Shown piece after piece: positions 52,630-64,000 of a stretch of DNA of 64,000 nucleotides (the first letter of the stretch is position 1; every line of letters begins with the position of its first letter). The notes below the pieces were generated by a model. It ran no database searches. It had not been told where the DNA came from and saw only the letters and a list, made by a program, of their open reading frames with translations. The position numbers and the translations under genes are program-made. The DNA lies in contig NC_090725.1 in NCBI RefSeq assembly GCF_036898095.1, forward strand, positions 318,352,709 through 318,416,708, written 5' to 3'. The DNA comes from Palaemon carinicauda (Eukaryota > Arthropoda > Malacostraca > Decapoda > Palaemonidae).

Positions 52630-53049
52630 CTCTACATACAGTAAATTATCTTCAGCCAAGTCTGCTCTAGTTCTAAAGCTGAGGTCTACTCATCAAGGAG
52701 ATAATCTTTCACCAGAATTCTGCCCCATCTATGGAACCCATAACTATGCCAGTATTACAATAGAAATCACAATTTCCTTCCCACAGAGCAGATACTTGTA
52801 TGGATTCAATCTATGCCGGAAGGAACCCTATCTACAACATAAACCGAAACAGATGCTTTCATAGTTCCAACATTAAACTGCCCATTCTATAGCTCTCACT
52901 CTACCTAATCTATCAAAATTCACCGGTGACCATAGCATTTGCATCCTTCATTAATGCTTTCAAGACAAGGATAGTACCTAACACATCAAGCGATACTGAC
53001 AGACTTACTTACTTTGATCTTTGCACTTTTTACGCATGCCCTTTTGTCC
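52263..53049. other. No gene; 31-base poly(A) tract
   Basis: Contains an uninterrupted A run at 52597-52627. The preceding roughly 150 bp could be a retroposed sequence ending in poly(A), but I do not recognise it. Confidence 0.4.
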
Positions 53050-55760
53050 GGTTGCTTAACGTACATAACTTAAAATCACAAAAGGACAAATTCTTGTGAA
53101 TAAATTATACCAGCATGTTGAAGGGGATACAAAAGGTCTAAAAGCATGTATTCTCAAAGAAGAGCCTGAATGATACACTAAAACTATAACTCTGTTGCAG
53201 GATGAATATGGAGATCCATACAACATAGTTATGCTGAGAAGCTGGCCTGAAATCAAGAATGATGATCCTCCAAAATTATAGATGTCAAAGCTCTTGATAG
53301 TGTGTGGTCATAATGCAGTCTTCCATATATGGATGCTTAACCATATTTCCAACATGAAGGCTACTGTTGGTAAGCAGCCCATCCATATCCAAAATAAATT
53401 ATGTAACACCGCTACAGGAATCCGAACTATGAAGGGTAAGGTAAAATTTTAGGATTTGGTGAGGTTTTTAAAGAATGTTGCAGAATTAACAAACAATGCT
53501 GCTTTCTGCAGACAGGCAATGAAATCTGACAACAGCCAAAGCATACAACCAAGCCTTTCCAATATTAAAAAAATAAAATACTAGTTCCTTTCCCACGACC
53601 ATACAGTCAGATGGCCATAGCAAGCCAGCATATTCTTCAAATGCAATAACAGTTTAGGCTAGAAGAAATTGTCCCATGTGTAAAGGATCTCATAGCCTGG
53701 ATGACTGTTCTGAATTTGCAAAAAAAAACAACACAAGGCAAACTACATTACTGAAGAACAAAAGACTTACTTTTTGCTGCCTTAGCTATAATCATACCAT
53801 AAAGAAATGAGACAAGAAAAGACTGCTGTAAATGTTAAATAAAACATCCAACTTGTCTGCATGAGGGGAACGAAAACCACAGTCCACTGCTGAAGTTTCA
53901 TCTAGTGCTTGTATTAAAGCAGAATCACAAGCCGCACATTGTTAAAGTAAAGGTGCCTGGTTTCAGTTCTAGTATCATTAGAATAGATATTCAGCAGAGA
54001 GTCAGCCAGGCAAGCCCAGCACTCTACTGTGCTGACCAACCACAGCAGTAACCTCCCATATAAACAGTTTAAACTCATGGTCCCAGGCTGGGATCGATCT
54101 GCTGCCATGTGAATGGTAGGTGATAACGGTGATGTTGAAACCTACTTTTTCTAAGACAATATAGCCACTAGCTGCTTTAAAATTGAAGAGCTGAAGGAAC
54201 AGCTGAATGATGATTCAATAGCATCCAAAATCAATCTTTGCACACTACTTGGAGCAAACTACAAAGTCCTCTGTCATCCAAGATCTATTGGTGATGGGTA
54301 TCTATGGAAACAATTCAGTATATTTGCCAAATACATTTGCAAAATAAGAAATTTTAATCTTCCATAAACAGATTCCAAGAGAGGAAATTCTGTCAACAAT
54401 ACTTCATCCGAGACAAGTGGACAGTAATTTTCCAAAGTATGAACCCTTTATGAAAATTGGATTTCTTATTGGCAACAAATGTATAGCAGGACTTTGTCCC
54501 CCAGTCCTATTAGTAGAGAACACCAGACTATTTGCAGTGCAACTCAAGCTATTTTGAACAGTCAATGGATAAGTTAAAGTGACCACCAATGAAAACAATA
54601 ATCACTTGTATAAGGAGATTTCTCTGGGATATGATGTCATTTAGAGAATGCATAGTCTCAGCTGCAGTCATCAAGATATTTGAAATGGAATTCAGTGAAA
54701 AAGATAAAGGAAGCCCTTCAGAAGAAAGAGGATAATCATAGGAAGACCTTAGGTTCAAACCTTTGGTGGAAAAGTAACAACATATAACAAATTAATATTT
54801 TGAAATTCCCTTACCATTCAGTGACAATACACAAGTGGATGTCAGTAACAAATTCCAAACCATCAAGAGAACAGAGTGGCAAAAGAAGAAAATGCTGCAT
54901 AATGAAAAGTACTATGGAGACAATGTTATATTTGTGGACAAGATACTGAAGAAAGGCGTAACATTTTGATTGCAGTGTTTATTCTATAGTAGGTGTGTAA
55001 ACATTGTTCACAGAAAAAAAAAATTACATTAATTGGAGAAAATGAAGCTATGCTCAACAAAGTTAAAAGTCCCCGAACAACAATGCGACTCTCTATGGTT
55101 CTTGTGGTGGCCTCATGGTAATTTACAACAAGCACTAAAAGAATACCAGATGACCATACACATATTTGGAGAAGTTTCATCTCCTAAAGTGTCAAACTTT
55201 GTTTTGAAGAAACCAGCAGATTAGTTTATGTAGATTATTGACTCAAGTCAGTCAAGGATGAACAGACAGCTTGACAGCTGATCAAAAATCTTGTAGCAGC
55301 CACACAATGGAAAACATTTCATCTCATCCAATTTATGTTTAGCAGGAAAGAGGTCCTTGAATCTACTCCATTACAAAAGAGATCGCCTGATATTCAAGTG
55401 TGTAACCAAGAAAAAGACTTTCTAGTAGAAAGAAACCGAGGGATGCAATGGTATGTGTAAAGCGATACCTTTGGATACATTGTTGTCCTGCATGAGAAAT
55501 TTATTTAGGAGATAAGGCTTATCATCAGCTGTATCATCACTGCACGACCCTCTTAGTTTTGTTGCCCCATTTATTTTACCGGCAAAGAAGATACTACAAG
55601 ACTTGCGTCAAGTAGAAGCCCCTGGATGGGATGATGACATACCATAGGCTTACCAGCTTCAATGGAAAAATGGCTTAAAGACAAAACATTGATTTCTGAA
55701 TTACATATTAAGAGATGCATGAAACTCAAGTGTTTTGGACTGCTTGGTAGGGATGATGGT
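53050..55760 (+). pseudogene. BEL/Pao retrotransposon: gag, protease, RT (dead)
   Basis: Plus-strand domains occur in BEL/Pao order. Gag at 53190-53268 reads QDEYGDPYNIVML, then SWPEIKNDD. A zinc knuckle at 53669-53712 reads CPMCKGSHSLDDC (CX2CX3HX4C, the Pao form). The post-protease block at about 54450-54530 has IGFLIGNKCIAGLCPPVLL, like LIG.NCP.A..P. The RT at 55080-55225 reads DSLWFLWWPHGN, then EYQMTIHIFGEVSSPKVSNF. The catalytic box appears at 55227-55241 as YVDY followed by a stop where YVDDG is expected, after a short deletion, and the frame then continues LKSVKDEQTA. Around 55540-55620 are [20 protein letters not shown] and LQDL, the connection region. The element seems to break off near 55760, next to DIRS sequence. 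Confidence 0.8.
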
Positions 55761-55769
55761 ACCATTCAA

Positions 55770-58470
55770 GGCCACAATCTAGTGGATGCATGCTTTGGAT
55801 GACCGAGAATGTTCCCCGTGCCTTGGATCTTAAGGCCATATTTGCCTCTCTGCATTGACATGCAGTAGAAGTATCTATTATTTCTTCTGGTTCTGCTGTG
55901 TCTCGTGCCAGATCTCCTATTGCCGTTGGCCTGCCCATTCACTTGTCAGCTCAAGATTACATTTCCATTTATGTCCTTGTGGCAGAGAGCTCGTATTCTT
56001 GGTGGTGAGTCGAGTTGAGTCTCTGCAACAAGCTGCTTCACCCATGGCCTTGGTGGGGAATAATAGTACTCAGGGGCAGGTTGTCTCAGTATTCCAAAAC
56101 ACAATCCGGAGCCTGCTGACGCAGATTATCCCAAACCAGATCGTTCTTTCATGAAGGTCATAGGCCGACACTTTAGTGCTCCTCAGGTATCGAAGCTCTT
56201 GTTGTTGACTTGGTCCAGGACCGGGGGGATGATCAGATCTGCAGGTCTGAGAATTCCCTTTGTTCCAGCAAGTAAAGCATGATCCTGTTACCCACAACTC
56301 TCTAAGCAGCGTAAGTTCTACATGCCTCAGAATGCTACATCTACACCTCTGCAGGGTGGCCCTTCAGTGTACCCTTTGACACGGATCTCTTATTGTAGAG
56401 AATCAAGGCAGAAAGTGCATCCTTCTCGGCCTTGGAGTATGCAGCCATGGAAGCTTCGAAGAAAGCCTCTCTCCATACTGTTTCCTGTCTTGATCAATGG
56501 TCAGGAGCAGTCACATACTTCGCATAGTCAATGACCGCTTTGGAAGAGTACAAGAGCCCAACGCTATCGGGGGAAAGGCAGTTAACTTCCTTGCCCACCA
56601 AGCAGTAAAAATGTGGTCTCTCAATGGGCCTTCAAAGGAGACAGAGGCCAAACTTTTGGGTACAGCCCAGCCTGCAGGATTGGGATAGAGGATAAGGACT
56701 ACAAGACTTGGCTCGCACTTCCTATGACCTCTTCTCAAAAAGAGTCTGTGCATGCACAGCCTTTTCAAGCATCCCAATCCCATGGTGGCAGTGAGAAGAA
56801 GGGAGTAGGGGATACTTGTTTTACAACTGGGCGACTTAGCAAAGACACAGGTCCAAGTTTTTTATGGTGAGTATTCTTCGGGACAGCTGGCACCCATTAC
56901 CTCTATTTCCAACAGAGTTCCAGTTGGAACAAACAACTGCCACGAAAGCCCCAGACTTGCAAACAGAGGTGGGAGGGATGTTGGAGAAGAACCAACTTAA
57001 AGTTGTTCGAGACGAGTCTCTGGGCTTCCACAGTTGGCTTTTCCTGGTGGAGAAGGCAACTGGGGTCTAGAGATTGGTCACATACTTCTTTCTCTCCTCT
57101 GAACAGGCTAGAGATTGGTCACAGACCTCTCTCCTCTGAACAAGTTTGTTCAGCAATGAAAGTTCAAGTCTGTGCTGTCTTCTGTTAGAGAGGGAGACTT
57201 CATAATTCATTAGCCCTCTCGAGAGTACCTCCACTCCTCCCTCAACGGTAAGGTGTACCAGTTCACTGTCTACAGCTCCCCAGGTATTCACTTGGGTGTT
57301 CACATTGGTAGCTGCTTGGGCCCACTCATGAGGGATACATCTGCTGATGTATCTCAATGATTGGTTGATCCTGTCCTCCTCGGAGAGGCAATTGCTTCAG
57401 GATCGAGATTGGATTTTCACATTTTGTCATGATCTGGGGATTGTGGTAATCTGGGAGAAATCGAATCCCATATCCTACAGATGTTGATGTACCTGAGCAT
57501 GCTGATAGATACGGCAGCAGTGTAAGCTTGGAGTTGGTAATGTCTTCTCCGTCACCTTTCATCGTTGAAGAAGCTCGTTCCTCAAGGGCTCCTCCGCCAG
57601 AGATCCCTTAAAGGTGTCTGAAGGATTACTGGTCAACCATAGGGATCCCCCTTTCCTTCCTGTTCCAGTGGGACAAGAGGTTTGGGATGATCTGACCTGG
57701 TGGCTCATTGAGGAGGGCCTCTTCGGGAAAATTCCACTCGACTCTCTGCCTCCGGACATGTAACTGATCTTGGATGCATCAAAGGAAGGGTGGGGAGCAC
57801 AGCTAAACAACCTAGCTATTCTGTGAGTGTGGACCAAAAAAGAAAAGTATCCGCACATTAACATCCTTGAGATGCAAGCACCTCAAAGAACGTTTGAGGA
57901 GGCAACCAGTAACATTAATAATCAACAACACCATCATAGTGGTCTACATCAACAAGGAAGAAGGCATGGTAACGCCCTCTTTGTAATCTGATGAAGCGGA
58001 TGTACATCTGAGAAGCATTTCACGCCATGGAGATGTCAGCGAGGTATATTCCAAACAAGAGGAATGTATTTGCAGATGCACTCAGTTGCCACGGACAGGG
58101 TGTAGGAGGAGAGTGGTCTCTACATCTTCGGGTAGTAGAGAGACTTCTTACTCACTGGGGCTCTCCAGAGAATGATCTCCTTGCCACAGTACTGAACAAG
58201 AAGCTCCCTGTGTTCAACTCTCCCTTTCAAGGCCCATGTACAGTGTTCGAATACACCTCTCAACACCCATGGAATCACCTGGACATCTACGCCTCTCCGC
58301 TGTTCAACCTGATTTTGCCCGGTAACCAGCAGAGTGTTGATTACACTAGGACTCAGGACGACCCTAGTGAATCCTAGATGGCCTCATGGTGAGTGGTATC
58401 CCCATCTGTTTGGTCTTCTGGTCGCGGTCTTGAGAGAACTACCACTGTAGCTGCCTGTAGCTGCCACTTC
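55770..58470 (+). pseudogene. DIRS-like element: gag, reverse transcriptase and RNase H
   Basis: The probable gag (55900-56870) is low in landmarks. The RT starts at about 56900-57070: LEKNQLKVVRDESLGFHSW, then LFLVEKATG. After frameshifts the palm appears as LLMYLNDWLILSSSE (YLND at 57350-57361; the family has YLDD), then CHDLGIVVIWEKSN. RNase H begins near 57765 with LILDASKEGWGAQLNN and VWTKKEKYPHINILEMQA, and continues as VVYINKEEG. 58027-58377 encodes ARYIPNKRNVFADALS, EWSLHLRVVERLLTHWGSPE, NDLLATVLNKKLPVF and HPWNHLDIYA, the characteristic DIRS RNase H C-terminus. The piece ends WYPHLFGLLVAVLRELPL near 58450. Multiple frameshifts make it inactive. The tyrosine recombinase follows at 59810-60750 after an insertion. 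Confidence 0.8.
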
Positions 58471-59700
<1,230 letters not shown>

Positions 59701-60750
59701 GTGTGCCACAAACCCATGGAGTCCTCAGCTCTTCACAAGTGGATGCTATCCAGCATCTCCAAACAAAATCATTTTTGTGAGGCACTTCACAGGATATGTC
59801 TAGGTATCTCTGGTCCTCTACAGTTGTGTACCAGGCTTTGTGGGCCATCTGCGATTGGTATCACAGAAGGGATAATTCTCTAGTTGGAGTAACTCTAGCA
59901 CAGATTGCAGATTTCCTTGTCTTACTTCACGAGGACAAGAACCTCTCAGTCATGGCTGTCAAAAGCTAATGCTCGGCCTTGAGTATGGGCTTTTGACTGA
60001 AGGGCTTAGACCTCTCCGCTTCCTGGGACATGTCTATGCTCATGAACAGCTTTGAACAGTCCTGCACACTCCAGGCTCTCAGGCCCCCAAAACTGGACAT
60101 AACCTTGGTTATCAAGGTTCTTATGTGTACCCTGCTTGACCCTATGATGAGGTCATCAGACAGGGATCTGACTCTCAAGACTGTCTTTCTGGTAGCCTTA
60201 ACATCGGCGAAGAGAGTTGGCTGGTTGGTTACACAGCCTCTCTTATTTAGTCACCCCTGCTGATGGGTGGAAGGAGGTCTCCAGTTTTTTTTTCTGAACT
60301 TCATGGCTAAGGCCCAGAACCTGGCAGTCCTTCTCCAACCCCTACCTACGGTAGGTGTCCGGTGGGGATCAAAACGTGATGCTTGTGTCCTGTGAGTGCT
60401 CGGTGGTGCTATCTGAAAAGGACCCGACACAAGCCTAAGTGTCAATAACTTTTCACTAGCACTGGAAGATGCAAGAAAGAGGTTTCTAGGAAGGCAGTCA
60501 GTTTCTGGCTTCGTGAGACGATCTACAGAGCTTACGCATCGGCTGACGAAAGTCAAGACGCCAGGCTGGACCAAGGCTTATAAGGTCAAGGGTATTGGAC
60601 CAAGTCTTGCTTTCAGGAGGAACCTATCAGTAAGCCAAGTGCTAAAGGCTGGTGTCTAAAAAAGACAGACCATCTTCATCATGTCTTTTTACTTGCAGGA
60701 GTTTACTCACAAATCCCTTGACACCTTTGTGCTTGGAACTGTGATGGCTG
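59701..60750 (+). pseudogene. DIRS tyrosine recombinase (degenerate)
   Basis: The DIRS integrase is a tyrosine recombinase. 59820-60240 reads [35 protein letters not shown] (core-binding region) and then SDRDLTLKTVFLVALTSAKR and VGWL, the box with the first catalytic arginine (AKRVG). After frameshifts, 60540-60730 reads HRLTKVKTPGWTKAYKVKG, IGPSLAFRRNLSVSQVLKAG and FIMSFYLQEF. Here the usual HxxR box (family HDVRG) has become YKVKG, losing both the histidine and the arginine, while the C-terminal tyrosine region (SFYL) is recognisable. A stop follows KAGV. It is inactive. Confidence 0.75.
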
Positions 60751-61440
60751 CTCAGCTTCCACTTGTGACAAGGATGCATCTAGGCTACGGTAACGTGTAG
60801 ATGTGTGTTTGGAATGAACGGTAATATAACTGGCTCTTTTCCTTCATTCTTCTGTCCCTTTTCTCGGGGAAAAAGCAGTTGAAACATTACATGCTGGTCG
60901 GACTAAATGATTGTAAGTTTCACTTCAGCGCAACTCTCCCCATACCCCTGTGACAAGAGGATGGGGGATACTATACCAGCACATTGATAATTATAATTGA
61001 TATTTGACACAAATTGGCGTCCCCTTCTGCGGAAAGGGTTCTCTAGTGTTGATCAAATTCCTGTACTCCTGTACAACACACGTCCTATCAGCCTTATATC
61101 CATATGATAGACGGATAAGGGGTGGCAATGGTCCTCCTATCGTTTCTTTACAGATCAAGTGTTGATCACTTCCAGGGAAGAAAATTGTACCTTCCAGTTT
61201 TGGTTCCAGGGGACTTCCACCCCATCAATCAGTGGGTCTCACAAATGAAAGGACGAGGGTTTGTATGACGCATAAGAATAAATGATAAGTTTTTAAAAGT
61301 AATTTGTATTTTTCCTTGCCATACAACCTAAGTCCTTTAAACTAACTTCCTTTGCGCTGATATAATCTCCCTGATTAAAGGACTCAACTTTGTATGGCTA
61401 GGAAAAATACAAATTACTTAAAAATTTTGTAATTTCTCAA
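60751..61440 (+). other. DIRS 3' region with terminal inverted repeat hairpin
   Basis: Non-coding tail downstream of the recombinase. 61290-61340 and 61375-61424 are imperfect inverted repeats of about 50 bp (AAGTAATTTGTATTTTTCC...CATACAA against TTGTATGG.TAGGAAAAATAC) with a 34-bp spacer. Inverted terminal sequences are expected in DIRS elements, so this probably marks the 3' end. Confidence 0.55.
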
Positions 61441-61607
61441 AGCATTTGCACAAAGTGTCTTACAAATGGATATTGATTAAGTCAGGTATTTCGGAGACTA
61501 ATACAGTTTGGTTGGATATATGCATTGGAGAACCTTTGGGTATTGGAGAAGTCACAAGGTATTCTGTACCGCACATACATACTTTAAGTAAAAGTAATGC
61601 ATGTGTG

Positions 61608-61660
<53 letters not shown>

Positions 61661-62632
61661 TCCATACCTGGATATTGTTAAAAATGTACATATAGTAGAT
61701 CAACGGATTATGTTGTATTCTTCAGGATAAATATTCAGTTGTGAAATATAATAGTGTGCATTACAACTTTCTGTTTCTTCTAATATCACCCAGTAGCATA
61801 AAAACTTCACGAAAACTACAAATTGTTTTCTATGCAAATCATAAACTTCAAAAGAAATGCGCCTGGTCCAAGACTAAAGAAAATGATAAAAAAGTGGTGT
61901 TATTTTGTAGGGCATGGTCCCAAAATAGAAGATAAACCCGCATGGGTGAGCAAAACCAGTTTGCTAAAAATCTAAACCAAAGAGGAACACTTTTGAGTAG
62001 TAGAAGGCCGCAAACAACAATTTTTTATATGAAGGCTCTATTGTCAAAACTTTATTTTATGTATTGTATGCCATGAAATACTCTGTCATTGGTTAGAATA
62101 AATAAGATCGAGCCATTCACGTAACTGTTGCAACACAATTAAAATTTCCTTGTCCAATATTCACTAAGTTCAAGTTAAATAGATATAAGTAATAAAATAT
62201 AAAACAAGTACCTAGCCCTCTGGGAAAGACGCTAGAGTTATTTAATTGTGCAAGTTAAGAGCTGACCTAAATTGATGAAAATTGAATTGAAGCAGCGTGA
62301 AGGCTTGTTTGAACAGTATATACAGTGGAACGCGTCCTCTAAAAACCAGTGGTCGATATATCAATAAAGAATTCGTTTATCAAATATACAAGATGGACAA
62401 ATAAAGGAATAGTCTTGTTCTTATTTTCATCTAGTCTCTGAGGCCTTTGTTGTCTTGTAGTTATTAAATGAACAATGGCATGAAACGTTGTTTTACTCGG
62501 TTTGTTTACGCCCGTAATGTGATTCACTGTTTCTATTGCTGCTTCTGTTCTTGCATCCGGGGCCTCGCTCTCTGCCTCATTGAAATTAGGAATGTGGTTT
62601 TCTGTGCCCATGAAAAAATGAAAAAATTAAAT
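61441..62632. other. No gene; contains an (AT)n tract
   Basis: (AT)n at about 61611-61658. The open frames at 61446-61730 and 62611-62339 show no recognisable domain. Confidence 0.45.
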
Positions 62633-62880
<248 letters not shown>

Positions 62881-62964
62881 CTGTGTGTATATGTGTAATA
62901 AGCTGCAAGTACTTTATTGCACCTGATCATCATGTGTTCCTGTGAGTTTTGCGCTTATAGTCTA

Positions 62965-63078
62965 TTGACTGCAAGGTCTATAGTAATCTACAGACTTTGA
63001 TGTACTGTATACGCCCACACACACACACGCGCGCGCGCGCGCGTACACACACACACACACACACACACGTACACACAC

Positions 63079-63149
<71 letters not shown>

Positions 63150-63167
63150 ATATATGCATATATACAG

Positions 63168-63222
<55 letters not shown>

Positions 63223-63300
63223 ACGCGCACGCGTGTGTGTGAGTGTGTGAGCGTATACAGTACATCAAAGTCTGTAGATTACTATAGACCTTGCAGTCAA
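62965..63300. repeat. Perfect 50-bp inverted repeat around a compound microsatellite
   Basis: 62965-63014 (TTGACTGCAAGGTCTATAGT...CTGTATACGC) is the exact reverse complement of 63251-63300. The 236-bp interior is itself quasi-symmetric: (CA)n, (CG)n and (CA)n, then (AT)n, (GT)n, (AT)n and (GT)n. The right arm adjoins the 3' end of the LINE at 63335. Confidence 0.95.
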
Positions 63301-63334
63301 GAATATTGGCAAGGATGAACCTGCCATCCTCACC

Positions 63335-64000
63335 TCAAGTCTCAAACAGATATCTATTTCTTAAGTTATTATAATTGGGGCATTCGGTCAACAAATGCCT
63401 CGCTGTTAAAGGTACCAAACAGTCGGCGCAATATGGTTGGTGTTGGCCCTTCAGAGGAAACTCATCTGTCAACCGAGTGTGACCAATGCGGAGACGACAA
63501 AGAGACGTCTTCCATTTTAAGGGCATCATGTTATACCTCCAAGGAGAAATGACATTTGTTACCTCTCTCATCTTATTGTCATCTAGACTATCCCAGCGCT
63601 GTTGCCAATTATTACAAAACCATTTCTTGATGTTAAGTAGGAAAGCATTACAGGGAATAGGATACCTTCTTGGTAGCAACTTAGGTGCAGCATTCTTTGC
63701 CAGTAAATCTGCCTTCTCATTCCCAGACACACCTACATGTGCTGGAACCCAACAAAATCGAACCATTATACCTCTACGACCAATAATAAAAAGCCATTCT
63801 AAAATCTTTAAAACTAGAGGGTTACTAGAATGAAAAACTTCTAAATCTTGAAGGACACTCCTTGCATCACTAAAAATGGTAAAATTACCCTCCTTCTCCA
63901 ACACTATTTTCTCAATAGAGGTTAGTATGCCATACAGTTCGGAACTAAATATGGAAGCTGTTAGAGGAAGTGCACCTCTATAATAACAACCATTACTATG
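63335..64000 (-). pseudogene. Jockey-like LINE pol: RNase H domain and C-terminal Cys/His tail
   Basis: A minus-strand frame is open from the window edge to a TGA at 63337-63335. It encodes the RNase H domain, with the catalytic Glu in FSSELYGI, FTIFSDARSVLQDLEVF with its Asp, and FCWVPAHVGVSGNEKADLLA with the last Asp. The tail follows: ISPWRYNMMPLKWKTSLCRL, RIGHTRLTDEFPLKGQHQP, YCADCLVPLTARHLLTECPN (CX2CX8HX4C, intact). This is the same family as 9500-11615 but much better preserved over these 222 codons. The TGA replaces what is usually an arginine (CGA), since the frame continues [12 protein letters not shown] afterwards, as in the family. The element continues beyond the right edge of the window. 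Confidence 0.88.

Overview
This is a repeat-choked window of a eukaryotic, almost certainly decapod crustacean (shrimp-like), nuclear genome. The reasons are the very long (AT)n, (GA)n, (CT)n and trinucleotide microsatellites, degenerate retroelements of several classes (Jockey/R1-like and RTE-like LINEs, DIRS, BEL/Pao, Gypsy), tRNA-derived SINEs, and dispersed repeats that I recall from shrimp sequence data. The organism assignment rests on that recall and on protein resemblance; no search was run. Nothing looks prokaryotic: no operons, ribosome binding sites or CRISPR.

The one cellular gene I can support is on the minus strand: an MFSD8/CLN7-type major facilitator (lysosomal membrane transporter family). 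Four coding exons lie at 45546-45717, 35982-36097, 6316-6443 and 3719-3832. All have canonical AG/GT borders, and the phases join exactly (0, then 2, then 1), giving about 175 continuous codons covering the N-terminal half (TM1 to TM5). The introns are about 9.4 kb, 29.5 kb and 2.5 kb. The 3' coding exons are not recognised and probably lie left of position 1. The promoter and first exon are not identified.

Layout. 1-2113: 5' half of a non-LTR retrotransposon (gag plus endonuclease, minus). 3.1-6.4 kb: tRNA-like SINE fragment, exon, RTE-like LINE piece, microsatellites, exon. 6.5-15.3 kb: minisatellites and broken LINE gag and pol copies in both orientations. 15.4-19.0 kb: unique-looking intron with microsatellites and a pyrimidine-rich block. 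19.0-25.9 kb: a 75-bp satellite of roughly 85-90 units, with a 12-unit higher-order repeat, a 50-bp derivative and a SINE insertion. 25.9-26.3 kb: LINE tail. 26.7-28.9 kb: six and a third copies of a 337-bp unit, each carrying a tRNA-like head. 29.1-30.4 kb: an internally deleted pogo/Tigger transposon. 30.5-36 kb: unrecognised intron plus large microsatellites. 36.1-45.5 kb: exon-flanked intron holding a DIRS copy (minus) and two copies of a roughly 650-bp decapod repeat. 45.7-52.3 kb: upstream flank with a third 650-bp repeat, a foldback element and a Gypsy fragment. 53.0-61.4 kb: a BEL/Pao copy followed by a DIRS element. 62.6-64.0 kb: microsatellites, a perfect 50-bp inverted repeat and the RNase H end of another LINE.

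All transposon reading frames seen are broken. No coherent new multi-gene system is visible. The most unusual structures are the tRNA-headed 337-bp tandem array, in which a TTTT run sits just ahead of each Pol III-type promoter, the 75-bp satellite with its nested organisation, and the perfect 50-bp inverted repeat around 63.1 kb.
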